Positions 10,886-22,305 of a stretch of 64,000 nucleotides of DNA are shown here, one piece after another (positions within the stretch are counted from its first letter, which is position 1; each line of letters begins with the position of its first letter). The notes beneath the pieces were generated by a model. That model saw only the letters and a list, made by a program, of their open reading frames with translations. It was not told the origin of the DNA and searched no databases. The translations under genes were made by a program, and so were the position numbers. The DNA is from Halocaridina rubra. Its lineage: Eukaryota > Arthropoda > Malacostraca > Decapoda > Atyidae. The DNA lies in NCBI GenBank assembly GCA_037179515.1, contig JAXCGZ010021039.1, positions 2,501-66,500 of the forward strand, written 5' to 3'.

Positions 10886-12487
10886 ATGATACCAAATGAA
10901 AAGAGTACCTCAGAAAGTTATGAAAATATTACGGAGTTGAAAGATAAATCGGAAAACTTTAATAACTATTTTGCTAACGTTGGCAAAAATATCTATGAAA
11001 AAACACAAGACAACATCAACTCAGCGAATATGAGTAATTGCTTAAATGACAATTCTTCCAATGTAAACACAAGAGAGTACTTCAAGATAAATCCTGTCGA
11101 TTGTGCTACCCTAATTCTTACCATAAAGAGCCTAAGAAACTCTGGCTCTTATGGTCCAGATGGTATACCATATCAGTTCATCAAAGATGCTCTACCCATG
11201 ATTGTATCTTATATTCTAACTATTATGAACACTTCCATTGTTACTAAAAAGTTTCCTGACTCTTGGAAAATATCACATGTAATACCTCTGCAGAAAAAGG
11301 GGGACAGAGAAGATGTGACAAACTATCGTCCCATTTCCCTGCTACCCATTTTCTCTAAAATATTAGAAAAAATTGTTGCATGCCAACTTATGTCATATTT
11401 AGAGTCAAATAGACTATTATCTATTAACCAACATGGTTTCAAACCGAAACTCTCGACGGAAACTGCACTGCTCAAAGTTATGAATAGTATCTATAATAAT
11501 ATAGATATGAAAAAAATATCTCTGCTTGTTATTAGACTTATCAAAAGCCTTTGACAGTGTAAATCATGAAATTTTTTTAAGTAAATGTAGTAACCTAAAT
11601 ATTGATCCGAGCTGGTTTAGCGAGTATCTATCTAATCGCAAACGGTCTATCCGTCTCAAGAACATTATCTCTATGCCAAAAAATGTATCATTTGGTGTTC
11701 CACAGGGATCAGTACCTGGTCCTATCCTTTTCTCCATTTACGTAAATGATCTATCTTCTTTCATTTCTGACTGTCTAGTTGTACAATATGCAGATGACAC
11801 TCAACTACTCCTTAGTGGTGATATTAATAATCTCCCAGAGCTAACTTTAAGAGCAGAAAACACTCTGTCAAAAATTAAAACCTATTTTCAAGAAATTGGG
11901 CTGTTAATTAACGAAAGTAAAGCACAATGCATGTTTATTGGTTCAAGGTTCCATATACTGTAGCACAAATTCCAGAAAACACAACAATTAATTTTTGCGA
12001 CAATATTATCACACCCAGCAAAACAGTCAAAAACCTAGGAATTCACTTTGATAACTACATGTTGTTTGATTCCCACATAGATAAAGTATGCAAAAAGGTT
12101 GCAGGAACATTAATGTACCTATCACGTATAAAAGACAATTTTGAGACTCCCACTCGAATAACTGTTGTTGAATCTCTAGCCCTAAGTCACATTAATTACT
12201 GCACAACTGTTTGGGGAGCTACCACTAAGACTCAGATAAACAGAATACAGAAGCTTATTAATTTTGCAGCTCGAGTTGCCTTGGGAGGAATAAGAAAATA
12301 TGACCACATCCCACCAGCTCTCAATAAACTTGGGTGGCTGCGGGCAGAAAACAAGGTCGCTTATGCTATTTATGTTTTTGTATTCAAAATTTTGGACCAT
12401 CATTATCCTAGCTGGCTATTTGATTTAAAAACAATCAGAGATATAAGGGGAACCAACACTAGACAAAGCAGTGAGTTCTTTATGTAG
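10886..12487 (+). pseudogene. Lin-2 reverse transcriptase, frameshifted
   Basis: Three overlapping frames together give an RT of the Jockey/CR1-like superfamily. Motifs in order are PDGIPYQFIK, NYRPISLLPIF, QHGFKPKLSTE, then after a single-base shift near 11530 the catalytic motif A (LLDLSKAFDS), SFGVPQGSVPGP, and the YADD box (VQYADDTQLLL). After a second shift near 11940 comes the thumb/C-terminal region (ALSHINYCTTVWG). Both catalytic Asp motifs are intact, but the usual GS(I/V)LGP reads GSVPGP. Two frameshifts make it inactive. Confidence 0.85.
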
Positions 12488-13085
12488 AGAACAAACACAG
12501 AAGCAGGTTCAAAGATGATCACTATCAAAGGGCCAACACTCTGGAACAATATTCCAGAGCATCTTAAAAATGCATCCTCCTTCACAGCTTTCAAAGGCAA
12601 ATTATATAGTTTTCTTTTGGACAAATAGTTGCTGCTCGTTAAGACTAATTATTCACATTGTAAGGAAAACAAATATGGAAATGATGCCAATAATAACAAC
12701 ACTAGTGTTATTATTATCACTTTATTATTAACATTATTGTTGACATTTTTATTACAGCATTATTATATTCTATGAAAGCTACATTTAATCTAACTATATG
12801 TATTACCCTCTTATTTATTAGTTTATTAGTTTAATTACATGTCTACTTATAAGTTAATTTTACAAAAAAATATCAGATCTACTACTTTATTATTAACATT
12901 ATTGTTAACATTTTTATTACAGTATTATTATTTTCTAGCAAACCATTATTTAATTTAATAGTATGTATTACCCTCTTACTTATTAGTTCAATTATATATA
13001 TACTTATAAGTTACTTTTAGATTGTATAAGAATAACCATTGTACAAAAATGGAAATAAATGTTTGTTTGTTTGCTTGTTTGCTTG
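12488..13085 (+). other. Lin-2 3' untranslated region and tail
   Basis: AT-rich, with two copies of a tactttattattaacattattgtt segment (about 12718 and 12881). It finishes in the short tandem tail at 13060-13085. No other feature seen. Confidence 0.6.
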
Positions 13086-14084
13086 AAGCCTTCAAAGTCT
13101 CTATCAGTCGCACAACCTGGCCAAAGTTTTCTCCAGGCAGATTTCAACGTGCTATTTGAGACCTCCTTTCACGCTTTTTCAATGAGGCCATTCCAGAAAT
13201 CTCGAAGGGTCAAATTAGTGTCATTGGTGACCTGGAAACACCTGGCAAAGACCTTCGTATACTTCTTAATGTTGGAAATTACCTGCTGGTCCATGGGCTG
13301 TAGGATTGGAGTGGTGTTGGGAGGCAGAAATTTGACTATAAGAAGTTGTACTGTATTGTAAGATCTTCTACACCTGGAGGATGAGCAGGAGCATTATCCA
13401 TTATGAGGAGACACTTAAGGGGCAAATAATTTTCCTCAAGGTATTTCTTCAGTGCTGGCGCAAACACTGCAGTCAACCACTCTAGGAATAAAATCCGCGT
13501 GACCCAAGCCTTTGGATTTGACCTCCACATTACCGGAAGGCTAACCTTTAATATGTTATTGCGCTTAAAAACACTCGGATTTTCTGAGTGGTAAACTAAA
13601 TGAAGCTTGATCTTACAGTCCTCACTAGCATTAGCGCACAATAAAAGTGTAAGCCTGTCTTTCATTGGTTTATGGCCATGCAGTGACTTCTCCTCTTGGG
13701 TTATATAGGTTCTTTTGGGTATTTTCTTCTAAAAGAGTCCCATTTCACCACAGTTAAAAACTTGTTGCGGAATATAACCTTCACTCTCGATAAAATTAGT
13801 GAATTCCTTCACGTAAGAATCCACTGCCTTTTGGTCAGAGCTAGCTGCCTCTCCATATCTAGTGATGCAATGAATCCCAGTTTGTCGACGCAAGTGTTCA
13901 AACCAACTTCTGCTGGTATTAAATTTGTAAACTTTAGCACCACTACAACTAGGCGAGTTCACTACTAAATCTAGGTGGATATGCAAAGCCTTAGCACATA
14001 TTATGGCCTCGCTAATTGTATCTGCAACCAGCTGTTTTTCATTTGCTTGTGGGTACAGGCATTCATGGGTTGAGGTCACCACTG

Positions 14085-14085
<1 letters not shown>
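13086..14085 (-). pseudogene. third Tigger transposase (TIGD1-type), truncated
   Basis: The minus strand encodes the middle and core of a TIGD1-type transposase: ECLYPQANEKQL, the GWF-equivalent SRSWFEHLRRQTG, GEAASSDQKA, EGYIPQQVFN, then MKDRLTLLLCANAS, LVYHSENPSVF, LIMDNAPAHPPG and, in another frame, a QPMDQQVI-type motif. The first catalytic motif, normally CDETGLF, reads CGEMGLF, so the catalytic Asp is lost. The N-terminal DNA-binding domain is missing beyond the TA array at 14086, and the C-terminus is cut where Lin-2 ends. It is distinct in sequence from TigA and TigJ. Confidence 0.8.

Positions 14086-14156
<71 letters not shown>
14086..14156. repeat. (TA)n before TigA 5' end
   Basis: About 70 bp of TA that truncates the Tigger remnant on its left and directly precedes the TigA terminus at 14157. 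Confidence 0.96.
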
Positions 14157-14159
<3 letters not shown>

Positions 14160-15334
14160 TAATCCCTCGCTATATCGTGATTCACCTTCCGCGAATTCAG
14201 TGCATCGCAGGTTTTTAACGCGAGCATATGTATTTTATATTGCAGATATTTTGGGTATATCGTGGGAATCCACGATATGTGGAAATATTAAAATTTCCAG
14301 TATTTTCATTATTTTATTGATGAAAAAAGTATTTCTTAGCCTAAGAATAATAAAACAGTAAAAAATAGTAAAAATAATAAATTTAAACATGTAACTCACA
14401 GTATTGCACCATATAAAATATAATACTGGTATCTGCGTCTTTGAAAACGTAAAGGGTCACACCTACGTGAAATAGTACACGGGATGCTATTGGCTGATGG
14501 GTAGGAGACGATGAATCACAGAATTGTGTTCTGTATCCTGGGGTCTGATTGGCATTTTGATTGAAGCTTGATCCTTCCAGCATATTCCATTGTCTCACCT
14601 CACCCATTCAGTTACTCACGTGTGTGTCTTTCGCGTTGTGCGTCTTAATACGTTGTGCTTGTGTTTTTTGTGAAACTTTTTATTTCAACCCCTGTAATGC
14701 CGCCCAAGCATCCTTCATCTTCTAAGGCTTCTGGTAGTAAGCCTAAGCAGCAGAGGAAGATGTTGACCATAGCAGATAAGGTAAAACTGTTAGATATGCT
14801 GAAGAAAGGAAAAAGTTTCTTGGCTGTCGGCCGCCGTTTCGGCATCAACACATCTACTGTTCGCTGCATCGTCCCTCAGGAGTGGAACGATGATATGGTT
14901 CGTTTAGTGCACTTTTGCAGTGTTATCGACGATGCCATGACTCCTTACAAAACCATCTTTTCACAAAAGAAGAAACAGCGAAAGCAACTCCCCATTACCA
15001 TGTTCTTCTCTCGCAAAAAGCAGCCGTAAAGCTGTCATTGGCTGTGCAGAATGTAAACGTCTTCCTCAGGTCACGGTAAGCTTACCTATCACGTTCATAT
15101 AGCTTTACGCTTGCGAGCTGTTATTTATGGTAAACTTACCTGTCACACTCATATAAATTTACACTTGCGTGCTGTTAATAATAAAGTAAACGGTGAGTTG
15201 TTAACAGTGCAGGGAGGGTTTATAAAGGTAAAAATAAATGTAAAATACCTGTAATAAATATGGTGCTGTTACTTTGCGGATTTTCACCTATCACGAGTGG
15301 TCCCGGAACATAACACTCACAATAAACGAGGGAT

Positions 15335-15338
<4 letters not shown>
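14157..15338 (+). mobile_element. short TigA with fused transposase ORF
   Basis: Complete termini (cagtaatccctcgctata at 14157; cgagggattact ending 15338), one 5' unit, the leader, a 110-codon ORF, and two 3' units. At 1.18 kb it is an internal-deletion derivative; both ends look usable in trans. Confidence 0.85.
14697..15029 (+). CDS. mini-transposase: TigA N-terminal HTH fused in frame to C-terminus
   Basis: An intact 110-aa ORF from the conserved Tigger ATG. Residues 1-56 are the CENP-B-like helix-turn-helix (KPKQQRKMLT, KLLDMLKKGK, RRFGINTSTV). Residues 57-110 are the extreme transposase C-terminus (NDDMVRLVHF, VIDDAMTPYK, QLPITMFFSR). About 430-450 codons, including the second DNA-binding segment and the whole catalytic core, are deleted without loss of frame. 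It could bind transposon ends but not catalyse transposition. In P elements, similar internally deleted products repress transposition; that parallel is inference. Expression is unknown. Confidence 0.6.
   Translation: MPPKHPSSSKASGSKPKQQRKMLTIADKVKLLDMLKKGKSFLAVGRRFGINTSTVRCIVPQEWNDDMVRLVHFCSVIDDAMTPYKTIFSQKKKQRKQLPITMFFSRKKQP

Positions 15339-15397
<59 letters not shown>
15339..15397. repeat. (TA)n between TigA and TigJ
   Basis: About 58 bp of TA linking the TigA 3' terminus to the left end of the large TigJ copy. Confidence 0.95.
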
Positions 15398-15398
<1 letters not shown>

Positions 15399-15639
15399 TG
15401 TATATAGTTTTAGTCAATTTCCATAAGGACTGATGGTAATATGCATAGATACGTTCCACAACCGTACATAAACACACTATGCCAAAGAAATAAGGTAAGT
15501 AAAATATATTTTACAAGTACATAACAAAGCTGAAATACCTGTCCTTATGTATAATAAAATACAAATAGTGTACAGTATTAAAGATATACTGATTTACAAA
15601 TAAATATTGTACAGTAAACAAATTAACTCCCTTTATTAT

Positions 15640-16873
15640 GCAGTGGGGAACAGTCATACTGGGACATGCGTGGTGGCGGTGAGCACGTGACTTAAGCGGT
15701 AGAAGAGGAGGGGGAAGTAGGGGAACAATCCTCTAACTGCAAATGTAAACAAAGATAAAATAAAAATGTAAACAAAAGGAACACTAGAAAACTAGATTTT
15801 TTTTTCATATATGCAATGCCTGAATTACTGTAATGAAAAAAAAAATATATAAAAGACATTCTACTCTCTATATACGGTGAGCAACAGGCATGGGATGAGC
15901 TTGGTGTAGGTTAGCACGTGACTTAAGCGGTAGGAGAAGAGGAGGGGGAAGCAGGAGAACGAACCCCCTGCAAACGTAAACAAAGATAGAATAAAAAAGT
16001 AAACAAAAGGAACATTAGAAAACTAGATTTTTTTTCATTATGCAATGCCTGAATTACTGTAATTAAATAAAAAATATAAAAGACATTCTACTCATTCTAT
16101 ATATGGTGAGCAACAGGCATGGGATGAGCGTGGTGGCAGTGAACACGTGACTTAAGCGATAGGAGAAGAGGAGGGGGAAGCGGGAGAATGAACCCCTAGC
16201 TGCAAAAATAATTAAAGATATGTAACAAAAAATAATTAGCAAAAGCATGACTAGGAAACAAAATTCTTTTTTCATTATGCAACACCTGAATTTCTGTAAT
16301 GATGTAAATAAAAAATATTAAACATTCTACTCACTATATACGATGAGCAACAGGCGATGAGCGTGGTGGTGGCGAGCAGGTGACATAAGTGGTAGGAGAA
16401 GAGGAGGGGAAACCGGAAGAAGTTACCCTAGCTGCAAAAATTAATAAAGATACTGTAACATAAAAAAATTAACAAAAGCAAGAGTAGGAAACTCAATTTT
16501 TTTTTCATTATGCAAAGCCTGAATTACGGTAATGATGTAAATAAAAAATATTAAACATATTCTACTTACTCTATATACGGTGAGCAATGGGCAACGAGTG
16601 TGTTGGCAGCGAGCTGGTGATATAAGCGATAGGAGAAGAGGAGGAAGTGGAAGAGCCAACCCCCAGCTGCAAAAATAAATAAAGATTAACAAAAGCAAGA
16701 CTAGAAAACTCAATTTTTTTTTTTTTTGCAACGCCTGAATATAATAGTACCGTATTAAAGATATAACATAAAAAAGCGTAATATATTACATAGGTGCACT
16801 CACTCTATATACAATGGGCAACAGGCATATTGGACGAGCGGGATGGCAGTGAGGAGGTGACTTAAGCAGTAGG
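15640..16873. repeat. TigJ 3' tandem array (~235-bp units, about 5.5 copies)
   Basis: Units start near 15646, 15890, 16110, 16345, 16587 and 16816 with variants of gagcaacaggcatgggatga, followed by acttaagcggtaggagaaga, an ag-rich stretch, a Lys/A-rich tract and atgcaatgcctgaattac. Units differ by substitutions and small indels. The last is interrupted by the LTR insertion. Single degraded units occur at 2560, 45240 and 56760. Confidence 0.8.
16869..16873. repeat. 5-bp target site duplication (left copy)
   Basis: gtagg immediately left of the LTR start TGTTG. The matching gtagg is at 29249-29253, immediately right of the other LTR end TCACA. This defines a clean integrase-type insertion. Confidence 0.9.
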
Positions 16874-18963
16874 TGTTGGGGGAATGGTAGAGTTGTTAAG
16901 AATCTGTTTTACTAAGGGGACTCAAAGTACTGAGCTCGGTTAAGAGTTCACAAACAGACAGGACAGATATTTGTACTTGAACACCCCACCCGTATACCAC
17001 TACTCGGTTAAATGAAACTCGGCATTCAACATTATTTTAATTTTGGAAATGCAATGACATTAAAAGAATTGAATTAAATTTTCTAATTAAATTTTATGAA
17101 ATACTGCCTCGAATCCCGGAGGTGGTGAGCACGATTTCGTTTTCTGGCACCACAGACGTATGCCAAGACTTTGGCCTCAACTCGACGATTACCTCTGTCA
17201 CACAGGCAGAGTAGAATAGAAGACACTGCAATTGCAGAAACAGAAATAACACTCTGTTAATAATGGGAAACTGAAAGCATGTGCACACATACAATGAGTT
17301 TCCAATATTATTCTACTGGATGAAAATATATTGGTTAGTCACAGCTAACCAGAAATATTTATGCTACCATAATAACATACAAAACCATTAATTCTTTGCT
17401 GGTATTAAAGGAAAACAATTTATTCAAAATAAATAAAGAATAAGCAAGACAAATACAGTGCTGTATGTATTCCTTAAATTGTGGGCAACCACAAAAGTTG
17501 CAATGCTTATTACTAATTTGCAATTAATATGGTAAAACACTCTATTTACGATAAATGAAGAATCTACGAGATAAATACAGTATTCATTCACATTTGGTTA
17601 TCAAGAACTGTTTGCAATGAAAAAAAGAGGGTGGCAAAACCACCTTTTGAAGTATTTGCAACTTATAAGTCAAAAAACTTTATCCCCAACATATGAAGAA
17701 TTAGCAAGATAAATACAGTATGCATTCATTAGAGTGTGGTTAACAGGAAATATTTGCAAAGCCAACAGGGTAAAATTCCCTTTTAATTATTTGCAGTTTA
17801 ACACGTTAGTGAAATTATTAATTATTTGCAATTTATATAGCAAATAGCTTTATTCACGAGTTTTTGACGTAAAACACTTTATTTACGATGATAGAAAGGG
17901 GTGAAATGAAATTAGAATTTGTTAGGAGAAGGGATAGATTTTTACGGGCTCATAACCAGTCTTCATAGGATGAGATTTTCGTTTATCACATTCAATGAAA
18001 AGAAACTTCTTAGCAATGTATATCAGCTGTAATTTCCAGGTTAAGGAATTAACTTTGGCAAGTGAGACTCCAGTTAGGTAATCTACAAAAATTCGTTTGT
18101 ATGGGAATGGAATCTGAGAAAAAATTTGTAGGATTTAGCCAGTAACGAATGTAACTAATTCTCGAAAAACCAATTTGCTTGACCCACGAGCTTTACCATA
18201 CACTATCCCTTACCTTGTTTGTGCCAGATGAATTCCTGTGAAGATGCCACGTAAATAAGGTTTGAAATAAACTTGACTGCTGAGGCGAGATGCTGCCTCT
18301 GGGATGTTTGGCCGCCAAATGAGGACGCTTCAATGTCCCTCCTGGTGACGTCATCTGTAGGATATATTTCTAGAGCAGTAATTGGCTCTTTTATCATTTA
18401 AGGACTACTTTAGTGGTGGTCCCTGGCAGGCAATTATAGCAGAGATGCAAGGGAGAGACAGTATTTTAGGTGCAACAAGTGGAAGCAAATAAAATAAAAC
18501 GAGAATAATAATGGAAAGTTAAGTTACTGGTAAACAATCTCTAGAACGTTCTTTGCGTTATAGGAGACGGAATTTAAGTACTCAAGTAATAAAGAAGCTA
18601 CTGATATATATCTAGACGGGCTAATGACATAACAGCAAGGTCAAATTTATAACAAAATTATCAGCAAGAGCTTATTTTATCATAAGAAAATTGTAAAGAA
18701 TACGTATCTGATAGGTTCACTGAAAAGGTGGAAAAGTAGGAGCAGCCTTTATATCAGGACTGCTTCTACATGTACAAGAATAGTAAATAAGATATATTTA
18801 AAATTAACTATAAGCTAAAATATAAATTGCAAATAATCATAATCTGCAAAAGTCAAGAGTTGAGAATTATTTTTTTAGTTAGAAAAATGACAGTTAAGTT
18901 ACTAAATTAACTAATAAGGCATCTAACAGCCTCTGGTGACTTTGAGTGAAACACACTGTTACA
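16874..18963 (-). repeat. 3' LTR of the Gmr1-like element
   Basis: 2,090 bp, TGTTGGGGGA...ctgttaca. It differs from the other LTR by scattered substitutions and small indels (e.g. gacaggacagat versus gacaggagat), so the insertion is not recent. Internally it carries about three ~120-bp repeats containing agataaatacagta (about 17450, 17565, 17710). Short open frames in it are duplicated in the other LTR and look non-coding. Confidence 0.93.
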
Positions 18964-19603
18964 AAGGCCCTTTCTAGAGAATATTGATTTAACAAAATTT
19001 TACTACAGAAGGCGAAAAAAGAACAGAGGAAGTTATGGTGACTTCAGTGTTATTATGAGGGATGAGATATCCTTCTCATGGAAAAGAACAAATGAATAAT
19101 AAAAATTGGATCCACCACTGGACCATATCATACTATTAGGAAAAATGAACAAGTTTTATAAACAAAGCATTAAATCACATGCAAAACATAAAAGAAATGT
19201 GATCAAATTCAAATTTAAATAAAATTAAAACACAATTAGATATCAGTGAATATCAATATTTAAGTTTAAGAATGCTTCACATGCAATAAGGCAATAATAT
19301 AATAAAAAAAAAAAAAAATTCAGTATATGCAAATGTAAAATATGAACCAAGTCGTCATTAACATTGGCGACTGGATTTAAAACATTTTCAGCTATTCAAC
19401 ACTAAACTAAAATGTTTCCGCCCTGTTCTGGCTATCAGAGTCCCACAAAGGGAAATATAAAACTTCGATCAAAGAAATATTCTTCATCTTTTTCGTCTTC
19501 CATTAGGAATAACGTTTGTACGCTAAAATAAACAAGTACAGTACAGTATTAAAGACATAAAAGATAAACATAAAAAATAAACAACACATTAGAGAAGTAA
19601 TCT
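18964..19603 (-). other. 3' non-coding region of the Gmr1-like element
   Basis: AT-rich, no coding signal. On the minus strand, agaaaggg lies 4 nt before the LTR and may be a weak polypurine tract. Confidence 0.4.
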
Positions 19604-20627
19604 TTACAGACTAGTCAAATTGAGGCTAACAGCACCAGCTTCCTTATTTGAGGGTAACGACCGTCGACTTAGTAGATCAGCAAGGTCATTGTCCTTGCCA
19701 TGAACATGTTGGGCAGTGAATTTGAAAAAATTCAGGTAAAGTGCCCACCTTTTCAGGCGAGGATTTAGCTTGTCTGCAGTCTGTAAATATAGGAGAGGTC
19801 GGTGGTCGGTTCTCAGTGTAAAATGTTGGCCATACAGATGGACTTCAAATTTCTCTATAGCCCAATATGCAGCTAGAGCTTCCTTCTCCACGGTGGAGTA
19901 ATTTTGCTCTGCAGGACAAAGCCTGCGGCTTGCATATCGCACTGGAGCTACTTCAGCTGAGTTGTCTGATCGGGCTTGCAAGAGCACGGCACCCAGGCCT
20001 TCGTCTGAGGCATCGGTCTGCAAGATAAATGGAAAATCAGGGTTTACCAGTTGTAATACTGGCTCACCCGCCAATGCTTCTCGGAGCTTGAAAAATGCTC
20101 TCTCTGCTTCATCTGTCCATTAGACAGGGGAGGTTTTACCTTGCTTTGAGGAGGTCACTTGCTGCAAAGGGGCAGCGATAGTATTAAAGTGTGGAATGAA
20201 CCGTTGGTATTAGCCGACACTACCCAGGAATGATCTCAGTTGAGTGACAGTAGCAGGTTTCTCCATATCCTTAATAGCTTGTACCCTGTCATGTAAAGGG
20301 GACATAACTCCTTCTCCGACCACGTGGCTGAGATACTGCAATTGTGTGAAACCAATCTCGCATTTGGAAGGCTTTAAATGAAGTCCATGCTGGTTGAGAC
20401 GAGTGAGAACTGCGGAAAGTCTCGAGGTGCGATGACCAATCCTGAGAATGCATCAGGATGTCGTCTATAAAGCATGAAACATTGTCGAGATCCTGTAGTA
20501 CTATCCTTATGAGTCTGCTGAATCAGCCAGGGGCATTTACCATACCAAAAGGCATGACCCTGAACTGGTATAGACCATTTCTTGTGGAAAAGACTGTTAG
20601 AGGCTTGGTAGTCTCGCTCAGCAGGAC
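19604..20627 (-). pseudogene. Gmr1-like RT (second half) and RNase H
   Basis: The 5' part (about 20620-20100), read over two frames, gives the RT motifs TRNGLYQFRV, MPFGMVNAP and the catalytic FIDDILMHSQ box (FxDD variant). A 156-residue open frame (20074-19604) is RNase H: LQTDASDEGL, the catalytic Glu in TVEKEALAAY, RTDHRPLLYL and a final Asp in GKDNDLADLL, all present. In the replication cycle these copy genomic RNA into cDNA and remove the RNA strand. At least one frameshift and the deletion at the LINE insertion site inactivate RT, while the RNase H frame is intact. Confidence 0.85.
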
Positions 20628-22305
20628 TTAAGAACATAAGAATAGAGGACACTGCAACATGCCTACTGGCACACACGAGGCAGCTCCATTTTTGAATTGT
20701 ATTTTCAGCATGTCTAACCTATTCTATTCTACTCTACTTATTTATTCTATTTTTCTTTTTATGATTTTTCTAATAAGCACTAACCTATTCATACCCACCC
20801 TACCTCTGTCATATGTCTATCTAATCTACATTTGAAGGTGTCTAAGGTATTGGCATTTACTATCATACTAGGAAGCTTGTTCCATGCATCAGCTACTCTG
20901 TTACCAAACCAATTTTTACCAATTTCCCTTCTGAACCTAAATTTATCAAGCTTAAATCCATTATTACGAGTTCTGGTTTGATCATGAATTTTTAAAACTT
21001 TATTAATATCTCCCTTGTTAATCCCTTTAAACCATTTATACACTTCAATCATATCCCCCCTAACTCTTCGCCTCTCTAGAGAATGTAGATTAAGTTTTTT
21101 TAATCTGTCCTCATATGGTAGATTTCTGATATTGTGTATCATCTTGGTCATTCTTCGCTGCACTCTCTCCAAGGATTCAATTTCCATTCTATAATAGGGT
21201 GACCAGAATTGCACAGCATAATCTAAATGGGGCCTAACTAATGCAAGATAGAGCTGCAAAATAACTTTTTCCGTCCTATTGCTAACGCTTCTTGAGATAA
21301 ATCCTAAAATTCTGTTTGCTTTATTTCTGACTGCTGTGCATTGCTCTCTTGGCTTAAGACTACTACTCACAAGAACTCCCAAATCCCTTTCACACTGAGA
21401 ACTCATGATTTCATGGTTATTTAGCTTATGACTAGTATTGTCTTTTATAGTACCCATTTTAACTACTTTACATTTTTCAACATTAAATTCCATTTGCCAT
21501 TTGTCCGACCATTCAGATAATCTATTTAGATCTTCCTGTAAAGCATGAATGTCTTCTTTTCCATTTATAGTTCTACCTATTTTAGTGTCGTCTGCGAATT
21601 TACTTAGGTTACTACTGATATCCGAATCCAGATCATTTAGATATACGATGAATAATAGGGGACCCAGTACCGAGCCTTGTGGTACCCCGCTAGTAACCGA
21701 GCCCCACTCTGATTTCTCTCCATTTATGCAAACCCTCTGTTTTCTGTCTTTTAACCATTGTTTGATCCATCTGAGCACAGCTCCTCCTATACCATGAGCT
21801 TCCAGCTTTTTAACTAATCTTTTGTGAGGAACTCTACCAAAAGCTTTGCTAAAATCTAGATATATTGTATCATATTCTTTGCCACAATCTACTGCCTCGT
21901 AAACTTCTGAATAAAAAGACAGTAAGTTTGTAAGGCACGAAAAACCCTTAAGAAACCCGTGTTGTGAAAGTTTTATCAGTCTGTGTAATTCTAGATGTGC
22001 CCTTATTTTATTTGCAATTATGGATTCTAGAATCTTACCCACTGTTGACGTTAAACTTACCGGCCTATAATTATTCTTTTTAACACGTTCTCCTTTTTTA
22101 ATTATTGGTACCACATCTGTGATATGGCCATTTGCTACTTCAATTGGTCTGACTTTTTCCTTAAATTTTGTTTGATAATGTTGATAAAACCCTTTAGGAT
22201 TTTCTTTAGCTTCTCCTGCTATTCTAACTTCGTATTTTCTTTTCGACTCTCTATCTTTATAACTTCCCTGTTTAACTATATATTGCTGCCTCACCTGCCA
22301 GTAAC
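20628..22305 (-). mobile_element. LINE 'Lin-1', 5'-truncated, inside the retrotransposon RT
   Basis: The Lin-1 RT ORF is followed by about 160 bp of 3' region ending (minus strand) cagtgtcctctattcttatg ttctta. Homologous 3' ends occur at 44760 and 57300-57447. Neither the endonuclease domain nor an obvious target duplication is present. The flanking host RT motifs jump from SPWCSPL to just before the NGLYQF region, so host sequence is missing at the insertion point. Confidence 0.85.
20789..22300 (-). CDS. Lin-1 reverse transcriptase (~500 aa, open)
   Basis: Uninterrupted RT and C-terminal domain of a Jockey/CR1-like LINE. It begins in the linker (EAKENPKGFYQHY), then NYRPVSLTSTVG, QHGFLKGFSC, motif A YLDFSKAFGR (catalytic Asp kept), SGVPQGSVLGPL, the catalytic FADD box in SKFADDTKIG, then LVRPHLDYAVQFW and a C-terminus ending TEVGWV. 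The open frame continues about 12 codons upstream into host retrotransposon DNA, so its apparent ATG at 22336 is not authentic. It lacks the endonuclease and any promoter. No stop codons, implying a fairly recent insertion. Confidence 0.8.
   Translation of the reverse strand, partial: WQVRQQYIVKQGSYKDRESKRKYEVRIAGEAKENPKGFYQHYQTKFKEKVRPIEVANGHITDVVPIIKKGERVKKNNYRPVSLTSTVGKILESIIANKIRAHLELHRLIKLSQHGFLKGFSCLTNLLSFYSEVYEAVDCGKEYDTIYLDFSKAFGRVPHKRLVKKLEAHGIGGAVLRWIKQWLKDRKQRVCINGEKSEWGSVTSGVPQGSVLGPLLFIVYLNDLDSDISSNLSKFADDTKIGRTINGKEDIHALQEDLNRLSEWSDKWQMEFNVEKCKVVKMGTIKDNTSHKLNNHEIMSSQCERDLGVLVSSSLKPREQCTAVRNKANRILGFISRSVSNRTEKVILQLYLALVRPHLDYAVQFWSPYYRMEIESLERVQRRMTKMIHNIRNLPYEDRLKKLNLHSLERRRVRGDMIEVYKWFKGINKGDINKVLKIHDQTRTRNNGFKLDKFRFRREIGKNWFGNRVADAWNKLPSMIVNANTLDTFKCRLDRHMTEVGWV

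Larger units (their letters stand above)
10619..13085 (+). mobile_element. LINE 'Lin-2', 5'-truncated, degenerate
   Basis: Starts within the linker upstream of the reverse transcriptase (WLTNDIKEAIQ readable near 10675), continues through RT and C-terminal domain to 12487, then a non-coding 3' region. The 3' end reads tgtacaaaaatggaaataaa followed by a (tgtt)n-like tail ending near 13085. The same 3' end recurs at 31990-32080 and 32880-33040 on the other strand. The endonuclease domain is missing. Confidence 0.8.

Noticed and set aside
15640..16873. CRISPR-like regular repeats
   Set aside because: Units are ~235 bp, diverged, without constant short repeats and spacers; eukaryotic transposon subterminal array.
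17094..18397. Short open frames within the gypsy-class LTRs
   Set aside because: Partly duplicated in the other LTR, no domain, opposite or irrelevant to the expected transcript.
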